A DNA stretch of 30,721 nucleotides from positions 1 to 30,721 of the forward strand of contig CANIWY010000002.1 in assembly GCA_947471695.1 (NCBI GenBank). The letters run 5' to 3'. The notes under the pieces were generated by a model that saw only the letters and a list, made by a program, of their open reading frames with translations, was not told the DNA's origin and made no database searches. Below are positions 8,655-16,378 of the stretch, piece after piece. The position numbers were made by a program, and so were the translations under genes. Within the stretch, counting starts at the first letter, position 1, and every line of letters begins with the position of its first letter. Source of the stretch: Nitrosomonadaceae bacterium (GTDB taxonomy: Bacteria > Pseudomonadota > Gammaproteobacteria > Burkholderiales > Nitrosomonadaceae).

Positions 8655-10013
8655 TTAGCCGCCGGCAACGGTCATCCGGTCTATCAATAGGGACCCACAC
8701 TGCTTGGATCCTTGTACCAAGGTATCGTTACCCAGTGCACAGATGCCGGGCAGCATATCCTTCAGGTTGCCTGCAATGGTAATCTCCTCGACCGGATGTT
8801 GGATCTCTCCGCCCTCAACCCAGTAGCCCGCAGCACCTCTAGAATAATCTCCTGTGACAGAGTTCACCCCCTGCCCGAGCAGCTCAGTCACCAACAGTCC
8901 CTTACCCATCCTCTTGAGGAGTTCTGAGAAAGGTAGCGGAGCCCCGTTATCGAAGATCAGGTTATGGCTGCCGCCCGCATTTCCAGTGGTACGCAGCCCG
9001 AGCTTACGGGCAGAGTAACTGCCGAGGAAGTAACCCTGAACCACGCCATTCTCGACCACTTTCCGATCGAGCGTGGTAACGCCCTCATCATCGAATGCGC
9101 TGCTGGCAAGGCCTTTTTTGAGATGGGGTTTTTCTTGGATCTGGATATCTGGTGCAAATACCTGTTTACCGACACTGTCCAGAAGGAATGACGATTTCCG
9201 GTAGAGGCTCCCCCCACTGATGGCCCCGACAAAGTGCCCTATTAGGCTGGAGGCGATGGGCGCTTCAAACAGAACCGGGACCTCGCAGGTGGCGATTTTT
9301 TTTGCGCCCAGCCGAGCGACGCTCCGTGATCCTGCCTTCTTGCCCACACTCTCTGCCGGATCCAAATCATTTGCGTTACGGGCTACGCTGTACCAGTAAT
9401 CCCGCTGCATGCTGTCATCGCGACCCGCGATGACAGCACAGCTGATGCTATGACGGGAGGTCGGATAACCGCCCATGAATCCAAGGCTGTTGGCATAAAC
9501 AAACTGAGACTCACTTAGAGAGACGCTTCCCCCTTCAGAGTTGGTGATACGCTTATCGACTGCAAATGCAGCCGACTCACAGGCCTGTGCGAGCTGTATC
9601 GCGTGCTCCACTGGTAAGTCCCATGGGAAGTACAATTCCAAGTCGGGGAATTTGTTTGCGAGCAGACTCGCATCGGCCAGGCCCGCGCAGTCGTCTGCGG
9701 CAGTGTATCTGGCGATGGAGAGTGCTGCCGACACGGTATCCCGTACCGCCTGAGGGGAGAAGTCTGAGGTGCTGGCATTGCCGCGTTTCTGGCCGATATA
9801 AACGGTCACCGCCAATCCCTTGTCTCGGTTGTACTCAATCGTCTCGACCTCGCCCCGTCGTACCGTGACATTCTGACCAAATCCGTCCGACACCTCGGAC
9901 TCGCAGGCGGTCGCGCCGCCCTCTTTGGCGTAATTTAGAATATCTCGTGCGATTTGCTGGAGTGTTGAGTAGGGATAGGAGAAGCGTACGGATGATGTGG
10001 CGATATCGTTCAT
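8655..10013 (-). CDS. pmbA: Metalloprotease-related protein PmbA/TldE
   Basis: PmbA (TldE) is the partner subunit of the TldD/TldE metalloprotease, which processes modified peptides such as microcin B17 and can degrade other unfolded or natural peptides. The 452-residue length matches the family. Recognisable blocks are CESEVSDGFGQNVTVRRGEVETIEYNRDKG, FDDEGVTTLDRKVVENGVVQGYFLGSYSARKLG, TTGNAGGSHNL and the C-terminal GVNSVTGDYSRGAAGYWVEGGE. PmbA lacks the HExxxH zinc motif, which sits in TldD; no tldD is in the window. It is divergent from darP, an arrangement common in Beta- and Gammaproteobacteria. Confidence 0.94.
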   Translation of the reverse strand: MNDIATSSVRFSYPYSTLQQIARDILNYAKEGGATACESEVSDGFGQNVTVRRGEVETIEYNRDKGLAVTVYIGQKRGNASTSDFSPQAVRDTVSAALSIARYTAADDCAGLADASLLANKFPDLELYFPWDLPVEHAIQLAQACESAAFAVDKRITNSEGGSVSLSESQFVYANSLGFMGGYPTSRHSISCAVIAGRDDSMQRDYWYSVARNANDLDPAESVGKKAGSRSVARLGAKKIATCEVPVLFEAPIASSLIGHFVGAISGGSLYRKSSFLLDSVGKQVFAPDIQIQEKPHLKKGLASSAFDDEGVTTLDRKVVENGVVQGYFLGSYSARKLGLRTTGNAGGSHNLIFDNGAPLPFSELLKRMGKGLLVTELLGQGVNSVTGDYSRGAAGYWVEGGEIQHPVEEITIAGNLKDMLPGICALGNDTLVQGSKQCGSLLIDRMTVAGG

Positions 10014-10056
10014 GGGTTAGGCCTTACAGAAATTGCGTCATACCAAAAAACTATTG

Positions 10057-10118
10057 ACCCCATCTCCCGAGTCTCTGAATTGAACGGGAGAGGAAGGTTA
10101 ACCAGTTCTCAATGGGGT
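10057..10118. repeat. Nested inverted repeats in the pmbA-darP divergent promoter region
   Basis: Outer arms ACCCCAT (10057-10063) and ATGGGGT (10112-10118) are exact reverse complements. Inner arms TCTCCCG (10063-10069) and CGGGAGA (10085-10091) are also exact. The palindrome GGTTAACC lies between the inner and outer right arms. The structure fills the space between the two divergent start codons. It could be a leader structure, an operator pair, or a bidirectional terminator-like element; no T-tract favours the last. Confidence 0.5.
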
Positions 10119-10175
10119 TATGAGTGAAATGGCGCTATGATAGCAGCTTCTTAACACTGCATTAAACAGGCCTCC

Positions 10176-10715
10176 GTGCAAAATGACTTGAAAGACAACC
10201 CCGATCAAGATGCCTTGCCCAGTAAGACTCGGCGTAAGCAGGAGATGCATGCTCTGCAGGATATCGGCGAGCAACTGGTAGAGCTCAATTCTAAGCGATT
10301 GGCCGAACTTAATTTGCCAGAGTCACTGATGGATGCCGTCACCGAGGCCAAGAGGCTGCACAAGCACGAGGCTCGGCGGCGGCAGATGCAATTTATTGGT
10401 AGGTTGATGAGAGAGGTAGATTCGGCCCCAATTCAGGAAAAGTTTGCCGCATGGAGTAGCGTAAGCTTGCAACATACGGCATGGTTCCATCTGATGGAGC
10501 GGTGGCGTGACCGTCTGATCGCGAGTGAGCAAGCACTTACCCAGCTTGGGGAAGATTACCCTGAATCTGATCTGCAGCGCCTGCGAACACTCGTGCGCAA
10601 TGCCCACAAAGAGAAGCTCGCTAACAAGCCCCCAAAAAGCTTTCGCGCGATATTTCAGGAGTTGCAGGTGATTATTCCGGAGACTCCTAACAGGGTCGAC
10701 TCTACGGCTGAGTGA
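10176..10715 (+). CDS. darP: Ribosome-associated assembly factor DarP (YjgA, DUF615)
   Basis: DarP/YjgA is a small basic protein that binds late pre-50S particles and aids large-subunit maturation. The 179-residue product shows the family core SKTRRKQEMHALQDIGEQLVELN, followed by ITEAKRLHKHEARRRQMQFIGRLMRE-like sequence (here VTEAKRLHKHEARRRQMQ) and a Lys/Arg-rich C-terminal helix (HKEKLANKPPKSFRAIFQEL). The start is GTG at 10176; the nearby ATG is out of frame, and only a weak AGG precedes it. The carboxylesterase gene follows after 46 nt on the same strand and may be co-transcribed. Confidence 0.92.
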   Translation: MQNDLKDNPDQDALPSKTRRKQEMHALQDIGEQLVELNSKRLAELNLPESLMDAVTEAKRLHKHEARRRQMQFIGRLMREVDSAPIQEKFAAWSSVSLQHTAWFHLMERWRDRLIASEQALTQLGEDYPESDLQRLRTLVRNAHKEKLANKPPKSFRAIFQELQVIIPETPNRVDSTAE

Positions 10716-10761
10716 ACTGGGTCGTGATAGACCCTAACTAAATCAAAATTCACAATTATCT

Positions 10762-11442
10762 ATGACCGCTACTCAGAACATTCCCCTGCCCACTATCGAG
10801 ATTGAGAGGGGGGGCGACCCGACCCACACCATTCTATGGATGCATGGACTCGGTGCGGATGGGAATGACTTTGTGCCAATCATAGATGATCTTGCGCTCC
10901 CGTCAGATATCAGTGTGCGCTTTGTGTTTCCCCATGCCCCTATGCGGGCGGTCACCATCAATAAAGGTTTTGTGATGAGGGCATGGTATGACGTGCTCGA
11001 ACTGAGCTTTAGCCGAACTGAGGATGAGGAAGGTTTACGCGATTCTCAGCGAGCAATTGAGCTCTTGCTTGAACGGGAGAGGCAGCGTGGGATCATGCCC
11101 GGACGGATCGTTCTGGCGGGCTTTTCCCAGGGGGGTGCTATGGCCTTGCAAACGGGTTTGCGCTACCCAGAAAAGCTTGCCGGCATTATGGCTCTGTCGT
11201 GCTACCTCCCAATGCGACAGTCCCTCGCAACAGAATCTCATTGCGCCAACTTTAGTACGGCGATCTTTATGGCGCACGGCAACCTCGATTCAGTTGTCCC
11301 AATGTCGTTAGCGACTGCATCAAGGCGGATGTTGCTCGAATCGGGTTATGCGGTCGAGTGGCACGAGTATCCGATGGCGCACTCTGTCTGTGTGGATGAG
11401 ATGGCCGATATCAGCTCATGGCTGAAGAGGGTTCTGGTATAG
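10762..11442 (+). CDS. Carboxylesterase/phospholipase of the alpha/beta-hydrolase fold (YpfH/EstB type)
   Basis: A cytosolic serine hydrolase of 226 residues, matching the abhydrolase_2 family (bacterial relatives of acyl-protein thioesterase). The oxyanion region is LWMHGLGADGNDF (about 25-37). The catalytic triad can be read as Ser122 in GFSQGG, Asp176 in HGNLDSVVP and His207 in PMAHSV. No signal peptide. The natural ester substrate cannot be inferred. The gene starts 46 nt after darP; no strong Shine-Dalgarno is visible before the ATG. Confidence 0.92.
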   Translation: MTATQNIPLPTIEIERGGDPTHTILWMHGLGADGNDFVPIIDDLALPSDISVRFVFPHAPMRAVTINKGFVMRAWYDVLELSFSRTEDEEGLRDSQRAIELLLERERQRGIMPGRIVLAGFSQGGAMALQTGLRYPEKLAGIMALSCYLPMRQSLATESHCANFSTAIFMAHGNLDSVVPMSLATASRRMLLESGYAVEWHEYPMAHSVCVDEMADISSWLKRVLV

Positions 11443-11740
11443 CTCTAATACCATTCTCGGCGGGGGCGTTATCTTAAAAGAAATCGGTGTCAAGGTGTTC
11501 TCGAGGGGCGATCTTCACGAATTCTATATAATCGCGCGACACTTTCCTCACGGTGAATATGTTAGGTTGGATAGCATGGCACGATCTTTCTCCATTAAGA
11601 GGGAGGGTAGGGATGGCCAACATCACTCACTATGCTGAGTTAGTAAGCGGTACTTAGAGTTTCAGATTTTATTCGCGCCGGCTTGCAGCCCTGTAAGCGG
11701 CTGATTTGTAATGTTTGGCGCCAAGAGAGGAGACCTTGCG
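11443..11740. promoter_or_regulatory. Intergenic region upstream of the two-component genes
   Basis: This region of about 300 bases has no credible gene. A TATAAT hexamer lies at 11527-11532 but no good -35 sits 16-18 bases ahead of it. A GC-rich hairpin with one bulge, GCCGGCTT pairing with AAGCGGC, spans about 11679-11701, shortly before the response regulator. It could end the esterase transcript or shape the 5' leader of the regulator mRNA. GAGGAG at 11726-11731 is the ribosome binding site for the start at 11741. Confidence 0.4.
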
Positions 11741-12133
11741 ATGCATCGAATTGCCCATGTCGAAGATGACTCAGATATCAGAGATACTGTAAGCCGCATC
11801 TTGACTGTTGCTGGATATACGGTCGACAGTTATGAAACGCATAGTGATTTTATAAAATCACTTGATGATGCCAATCTTCCCGATCTGGCCATCCTCGATG
11901 TGATGGTGGAGTCAATGGACGCGGGCTTGGATACTTATGAAGAGATGCGAAAACGCTTTCCAGGGATTCGTGTAATATTTCTGACCTCTCTGGGAGAGAT
12001 GATTCTCCCCTACTTTAGTGGAGAGTCTCACGACTGGGTCTGTATCGTTGAAAAGCCGGTCGAGCCTGAGAGTTTATTAGCAATTATTCGTAGCCGACTA
12101 GACTCCACCAAAGCTGAGACCAGTCCGGCCTAG
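11741..12133 (+). CDS. Single-domain response regulator (CheY-like receiver)
   Basis: A 130-residue protein consisting of a receiver domain only. The conserved residues are all present: acidic pair D9/D10 (VEDDSD), phospho-acceptor D53 (LAILDVM), switch T82 (IFLTS) and K105 (CIVEKPVEPE). It should accept a phosphoryl group from the kinase encoded 11 nt downstream. It has no DNA-binding or enzymatic output, so it must act by protein contact or in a phosphorelay. I chose ATG 11741 because GAGGAG lies 9 nt before it and the receiver fold begins there; the upstream ATG at 11711 lacks a ribosome binding site. The loop after D53 (VESMDAGLDTYEEMRK) is slightly longer than in CheY. Confidence 0.92.
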   Translation: MHRIAHVEDDSDIRDTVSRILTVAGYTVDSYETHSDFIKSLDDANLPDLAILDVMVESMDAGLDTYEEMRKRFPGIRVIFLTSLGEMILPYFSGESHDWVCIVEKPVEPESLLAIIRSRLDSTKAETSPA

Positions 12134-12144
12134 GGAGTTTGATT

Positions 12145-13617
12145 ATGGCGGATGCCGATTTTTCCTGGGAGGCTCCCCAGAGCCGCTTCCCCGCACCGGG
12201 TACTGGAGAGGGCAGCCAGAAGCTGAGTGATGAGGTCTTGGTTGGGAATGCCCGTTGGTTTATCGTTTTCCGCTGGGTGACAATTGGTGCGCTCCTTCTT
12301 TTCCAGCTGCTGGCAATCATTTTTTCGGACATGCTGGCCCAGATTGGCATTACTCATCAGCAAGGATGGCCGATTGTCGTCATCATCGTATTGTTTGCGG
12401 CCAACGTTGCTTATATCTATGCATTAGATTCACGCCGATCGACCAAATACAATTCTCCTTCAATCAATATCTGGTGCCAGATCATTGTTGATCTGCTGTG
12501 CCTCTCCATTGTCGTGCACTATGTTGGCAGCATAGCGACCCCCGCTCCATTTTTCTATGTGTTGCATATCGCCTTATCATGTATCTTCTTCTCGACTAGA
12601 GAGAGTTTAATCGTCACGCTCATGGTCTGTGCCATGTATACGATCATTCTCATGATCGAGAACTCCATGTTCTATCAATTATTCCTTGAGGTACCGGCAG
12701 ACCCACATGCGGTGCCGGGAGAGATGCTGGAGAGCAAGGCCCTTCTGTGGATGTTCACACTGGATACACTTTTTATTGTTGTCTGGTATGTCGTTTCACG
12801 ACTGACGATTGTCGTGAGAGCTCATGAGCGTGATCTCGTGGGCGCTTACGAGCGGATCACCGCAGGGCAAGTAGAAAAGGATCAGTATGCTGTTCTGATG
12901 ACTCACCAGCTTAAGGCCCCACTCGATGCCATTCGAAGTAAGATCAATCTGATAAAGGGAGGTTATTGCGGGGAGACCTCCCCCGAGATAAAGGACGTTC
13001 TCTCAAAGATTGATAGCCGCGCTTCAGGCATGGCGAGTTTGATTATGGACGTTCTTAGACTCGAACGTCTAAAAGCGGCTGCTCGCAGTACCAATACCCG
13101 TGAGAATGTCAGTATTGAATCGGTGGTTTGTAAGTGTATTGGTAAGCTAACGACATTTGCTGAGTCGCGGAAGATCAAAGTGAATCTGTCGATGCAAGAC
13201 TTTCTTGCCGAGGGGATCCCTGATCAGTTCGAGATACTCTTCGAGAACATCATCCTGAACGCGATTGTCTACTCTCATGACGGGGCATCAGTGGAGATCG
13301 CCTCGGCTATTGATAAACAGAGTTCCTCCGCGACCGTGATGATTGTCGACCATGGGATTGGGATTGCAGATAAAGATCTGCCGCATATTTTTGATGAGTA
13401 TTTCTACACTCCCAAGGCGGTAATTCACAATAGGGCATCAAGCGGAATAGGCTTGTCGATCGTCAAGACTGTGGCGGAAAATAATAAGCTTCACATAAAG
13501 GTCTCAAGTGAGCCAAGTGTCGGCACGACATTTTTTATTACGTTCTATGGGGTGAACCTGCAGACACTGAGCACGGAGCCTGATCAAGAACCCTCTGAAG
13601 TGGGGGCCAAACCCTAA
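12145..13617 (+). CDS. Membrane histidine kinase with RegB-like multi-helix sensor
   Basis: Sensor kinase of 490 residues. Residues about 35-225 form six hydrophobic segments with almost no periplasmic domain, so the signal is probably sensed in or at the membrane. The His box is LMTHQLKAPLDAI with phospho-acceptor near residue 254, followed by N box (ENIILNAIVYS), G1 (DHGIGIADKDL) and G2 (SSGIGLSIV). The sensor pattern (ARWFIVFRW near the start; HYVGSIATPAPFFYVLH between helices) recalls RegB/PrrB-type kinases, though the RegB quinone heptapeptide GGxxNPF is not preserved. Start: ATG 12145 lies seven bases after GGGAG (12133-12137); an in-frame TTG at 12139 is too close. The gene is 11 nt behind its response regulator and surely shares its transcript. 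Confidence 0.92.
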   Translation: MADADFSWEAPQSRFPAPGTGEGSQKLSDEVLVGNARWFIVFRWVTIGALLLFQLLAIIFSDMLAQIGITHQQGWPIVVIIVLFAANVAYIYALDSRRSTKYNSPSINIWCQIIVDLLCLSIVVHYVGSIATPAPFFYVLHIALSCIFFSTRESLIVTLMVCAMYTIILMIENSMFYQLFLEVPADPHAVPGEMLESKALLWMFTLDTLFIVVWYVVSRLTIVVRAHERDLVGAYERITAGQVEKDQYAVLMTHQLKAPLDAIRSKINLIKGGYCGETSPEIKDVLSKIDSRASGMASLIMDVLRLERLKAAARSTNTRENVSIESVVCKCIGKLTTFAESRKIKVNLSMQDFLAEGIPDQFEILFENIILNAIVYSHDGASVEIASAIDKQSSSATVMIVDHGIGIADKDLPHIFDEYFYTPKAVIHNRASSGIGLSIVKTVAENNKLHIKVSSEPSVGTTFFITFYGVNLQTLSTEPDQEPSEVGAKP

Positions 13618-13923
13618 AGTATTCTGACAGGCCCTAAACTCCTCGATTCCTTGGATCTACGTGATAGATTGAGGCTCCACATCCCCCGCCGTATCGATAC
13701 GACCTTAGTAGGGCCATCCTATATTGTGTCAGCAGTCTTAGTTACGTGCTGACGGTCTGGGCTGTACTAGAGCCCTCCTTAGTCGATAAAAGAATTCTTC
13801 GACCAGAATGCTTGATTCTGTCGCGATCGGTGAATCGTGCCTATAATTAATTCCATATGGTCTTTTGCTGACTATCTCCCATTTTTAGAATACAAATATC
13901 TTATAGTCTCTGAGAGGAACGTT
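13618..13923. other. Intergenic region with two consecutive inverted repeats
   Basis: No gene is credible in these 306 bases. An exact 7-bp inverted repeat, GTCAGCA (13728-13734) and TGCTGAC (13747-13753), is followed by a 5-bp hairpin, GGGCT (13759-13763) with AGCCC (13771-13775). They may end the kinase transcript, although the T-tract is poor. TATAAT at 13842-13847, preceded by TG, is the best -10 candidate for the next gene; no matching -35 was found. An in-frame ATG at 13837 would extend the next protein by 29 residues but lacks a ribosome binding site. Confidence 0.45.
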
Positions 13924-14316
13924 ATGTCCCACTATCATGCGGTTGTATGGATTGATCACAAAGAAGCACACGTCATGCATGTCAGTCCTGATGATATAGA
14001 GTCATCCATTGTCCGCCCAAGTAAGCCGCATCACCACTTGCATAATAAGCGTGGGTCGGTTGGCGCTGGTCGGGAGCCAGAGGATCAGCACTATTACCAC
14101 GAAGTGGTTGAGGCGTTGGAGGGAGCTCAGCAAATTCTGATTGTCGGCCCAGCAAGTGCCAAATTAAATCTTGTTAAGCACATTCACAGTCACGATAAAA
14201 AAGTAACTGACAAAGTTATTGGTGTGGAAACCGTTGATCATCCATCTGATGCGCAACTGGTTGCCTATGCGAGAAAATATTTTGATGCGGCTGACCGTAT
14301 GCGCCCATCAGTTTAA
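13924..14316 (+). CDS. 'Translational machinery' family protein (eRF1-domain-like)
   Basis: A 130-residue cytosolic protein. It matches a family of small proteins commonly annotated as translational machinery proteins in Proteobacteria, related in fold to the middle domain of eRF1 and pelota. Seen here: MSHYHAVVWIDHKEAHVMHV at the N-terminus, a His-rich KPHHHLHNK segment, EDQHYYHEVVEAL, LIVGPASAKLNLVKHIHSHD, and GVETVDHPSDAQLVAYARKYF. The family's molecular role is not established; a stress-related or ribosome-linked role is only an inference from the fold. Start ATG 13924 is chosen because GAGAGGA lies just upstream and the conserved domain starts there. It stands alone between two long non-coding stretches. 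Confidence 0.85.
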   Translation: MSHYHAVVWIDHKEAHVMHVSPDDIESSIVRPSKPHHHLHNKRGSVGAGREPEDQHYYHEVVEALEGAQQILIVGPASAKLNLVKHIHSHDKKVTDKVIGVETVDHPSDAQLVAYARKYFDAADRMRPSV

Positions 14317-15031
14317 CGGTGGGGTGGTCCTTGATTATGGCTGCGCTGCCATCTGCCATCGAGTATGGGTCGCGGATATTCGCAGCGCGTATTTCGTATC
14401 AGGAAATGAGCGAGAATGAAAGGTATTATTTGATCCACAATTCCTGTGGATAAGTTTGTGGAAAAATTGGAAGTTTGATCGGCAAGCCCTGCTTTCGTAA
14501 CGCTATTTTACAAAGAGTTCAATTATTAATCCGTATATAACTTCTTAATAAACAGTTGGTTATATATCGATCTATGGTCGGCGCGGGTTTGGTCGTCGTT
14601 GTGATGCCAGTTACGTTACACATGTGAATATAAGTAAGGATGTCAAGTCAAATACTACCTTTTAAACGGAGAATGAACCTGCAAAATGGGGGGTAAAAAT
14701 GTTCCAATATAACAAGGAGCTACTAAAAAAATAGGGTGATATTGTGTTTGTGGAAGTAGCGTTGCGACCGGAATGATCCGAATGGACTATATCAATTCAT
14801 GCTCAGTTGGACCTAAGCTATAAACAGCTCTCTGCAGAAGTTATGGGGGGTGGTGACGCATTTCTTAGTGCGGTATCGGTCGGGTGAGTACACCTAAGGT
14901 CGGAAGAGATGAATTGAAATCCACTAGAGGGTGTACCACTGACTCCTTAGCGATGAGACTTGATAGGTCAAGAGAAAGAATCAATATCTGCTCAGAGAGC
15001 CAATGATGCACAATTTGTTCAGGATGGCATG
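14317..15031. other. Long non-coding stretch with AT-rich core
   Basis: No convincing coding sequence is visible in these 715 bases. The first part has a short hairpin (ATGGC/GCCAT near 14336-14351). Next comes the DnaA-box-like cluster listed separately at 14431-14465. An AT-rich tract runs over about 14505-14575. From 14640 to 15020 the sequence shows no repeats, tRNA or RNA fold that I can recognise. Genes on both sides point toward this gap: plus-strand genes to the left, and minus-strand genes from ychF to the right. Confidence 0.6.
14431..14465. promoter_or_regulatory. Cluster of DnaA-box-like 9-mers
   Basis: TGTGGATAA (14445-14453) is the exact complement of the strong DnaA box TTATCCACA. 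TGTGGAAAA (14457-14465) fits the relaxed consensus TTWTNCACA read on the minus strand. TGATCCACA (14431-14439) is one mismatch from it on the plus strand. ATCCACA and TGTGGAT form an exact 7-bp inverted repeat with a 5-bp spacer. The AT-rich tract begins about 40 bases to the right. This could be a DnaA-binding or titration site; a replication origin is less likely because flanking genes converge here. Confidence 0.45.
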
Positions 15032-15145
15032 ATGACCCGATTCAGTAGGCGGATTAACTTTGACTCATTGATGCTGCTCGCAATGACCCCTGTGATGGGG
15101 ATCATTGTCTTGACAGGATATCTGGTCAGTCTGTGTGTAATCTGA
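15032..15145 (+). CDS. Candidate small single-helix membrane protein
   Basis: Thirty-seven residues: a basic N-terminus (MTRFSRR), then a hydrophobic segment of about 20 residues (LMLLAMTPVMGIIVLTGYLV) and a short tail. AGGA at 15021-15024 is seven bases before this ATG. The frame stays open upstream to a TTG at 14960, but that part is polar and lacks a good ribosome binding site. The amphipathic layout (positive inside, one helix) is what real micro-membrane proteins look like, but a short ORF can show this by chance. I recognise no family. Confidence 0.35.
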   Translation: MTRFSRRINFDSLMLLAMTPVMGIIVLTGYLVSLCVI

Positions 15146-15282
15146 GGGTGAAGGATGGCAGTTGATGGCCTTGGAGGGTCCTCTCAATCCTGTGTTCTCG
15201 CTTTGTCTCTATCCCTATCCCTGTCCTGAGATGCGGGTAGTGACAGACCTACGGGAATAGCTCCCCAGACTCAAATAGTTGT

Positions 15283-16374
15283 TTACACGTTAAATCTGAA
15301 ATGCATCACATCGCCATCCTTGACGATATATTCCTTACCCTCTAACCGCATCTTCCCCGCTTCCTTAGCGCCCTGTTCACCCTTGCAGGCACTGAAATCA
15401 TCGTAACTAATGACTTCAGCACGGATGAAACCTTTCTCGAAATCAGTATGGATCACGGCAGCGGCCTGTGGCGCGGTGTCGCCCCTGTGTATGGTCCAGG
15501 CACGAACCTCTTTAACCCCGGCAGTGAAGTAGGTCTGAAGTCCTAATAGATCATAAGCTGCACGGATGAGACGATTCAGCCCAGCCTCCTCTAAGCCGAT
15601 ATCCGCAAGAAATATCTCTTTGTCTTCGTCAGAGAGCTCAGCGATCTCAGACTCGAGTGAAGCGCAGATTGCAACCACAGGGGCGCCTTCTTGTGCGGCA
15701 TACTCTTCCACTCGCTTGAGTAGCGGGTTATTAGTAAAACCTTTCTCATCAACATTGGCCACGTAGATGGCCGGTTTCGCAGTTAGTAGGCAGAGCGGTT
15801 GCAGCAGATGCCTCTGATCTTTATCCAGTTGCATGCTCCTAGCAGGCTTTCCCTGGTCGAGATGTGATCGTACTGTTTCCAGTAGCGATACAAGCTTGAT
15901 CGATTCCTTGTCTCCGGACTTGGCCAGTTTAGTTTCTCGCTGTAGTGATTTTTCTACAGTGACCAGATCAGCCAATGCAAGTTCGGTCTGTATCGTCTCA
16001 ATGTCAGAAATTGGGTCCACTCGACCAGCAACATGGACCACGTTATCGTCGGCAAAGCAGCGAACCATATTGATGATGCCGTCAGTCTCACGGATGGTGG
16101 CGAGGAATTTATTACCCAGACCCTCTCCCTTGGACGCGCCGGCCACGAGGCCGGCGATATCAACGAACTCAACAATGGCAGGCTGCACCTTTTGAGGTTT
16201 GACGATTTCGGTGAGTCTAATCAGTCTGGGGTCCGGAACCTCAACGATGCCGATATTAGGCTCGATGGTACAGAAGGGATAATTCTCAGCCGCGATCCCA
16301 GCCTTGGTCAGTGCGTTGAAGAGGGTGGACTTGCCTACATTGGGTAGGCCAACAATGCCGCATTTCAGGCTCAT
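15283..16374 (-). CDS. ychF: Redox-responsive ATPase/GTPase YchF (Obg-family, OLA1)
   Basis: Universally conserved P-loop NTPase that prefers ATP and binds ribosomes; reported to act in stress and translation-initiation control. The 363-residue length is standard. G1 is GLPNVGKST (about 8-16), G3 is VDIAGLVAGASKGEGLGNKF, the G4 position reads NVDE (ATP-type, not NKxD), and the C-terminal TGS-like domain contains VRAWTIHRGDTAPQAAAVIHTDFEKGFIRAEVI. Start ATG 16374 directly precedes SLKCGIVGLPN. It begins 4 nt after the pth stop, so the two are one transcript, as in many proteobacteria. Confidence 0.97.
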   Translation of the reverse strand: MSLKCGIVGLPNVGKSTLFNALTKAGIAAENYPFCTIEPNIGIVEVPDPRLIRLTEIVKPQKVQPAIVEFVDIAGLVAGASKGEGLGNKFLATIRETDGIINMVRCFADDNVVHVAGRVDPISDIETIQTELALADLVTVEKSLQRETKLAKSGDKESIKLVSLLETVRSHLDQGKPARSMQLDKDQRHLLQPLCLLTAKPAIYVANVDEKGFTNNPLLKRVEEYAAQEGAPVVAICASLESEIAELSDEDKEIFLADIGLEEAGLNRLIRAAYDLLGLQTYFTAGVKEVRAWTIHRGDTAPQAAAVIHTDFEKGFIRAEVISYDDFSACKGEQGAKEAGKMRLEGKEYIVKDGDVMHFRFNV

Positions 16375-16378
16375 GAGT

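Noticed and set aside
14431..14575. Chromosomal origin (oriC)
   Set aside because: DnaA boxes and an AT-rich tract are present, but neither dnaA, dnaN, gidA nor rnpA is near, and genes on both sides point into the gap, opposite to the usual orientation at an origin.
15207..15225. Short tandem repeat CTATCC-like (tctatccctatccctgtcc)
   Set aside because: Only two to three imperfect units, too short to be a CRISPR array or a meaningful satellite.
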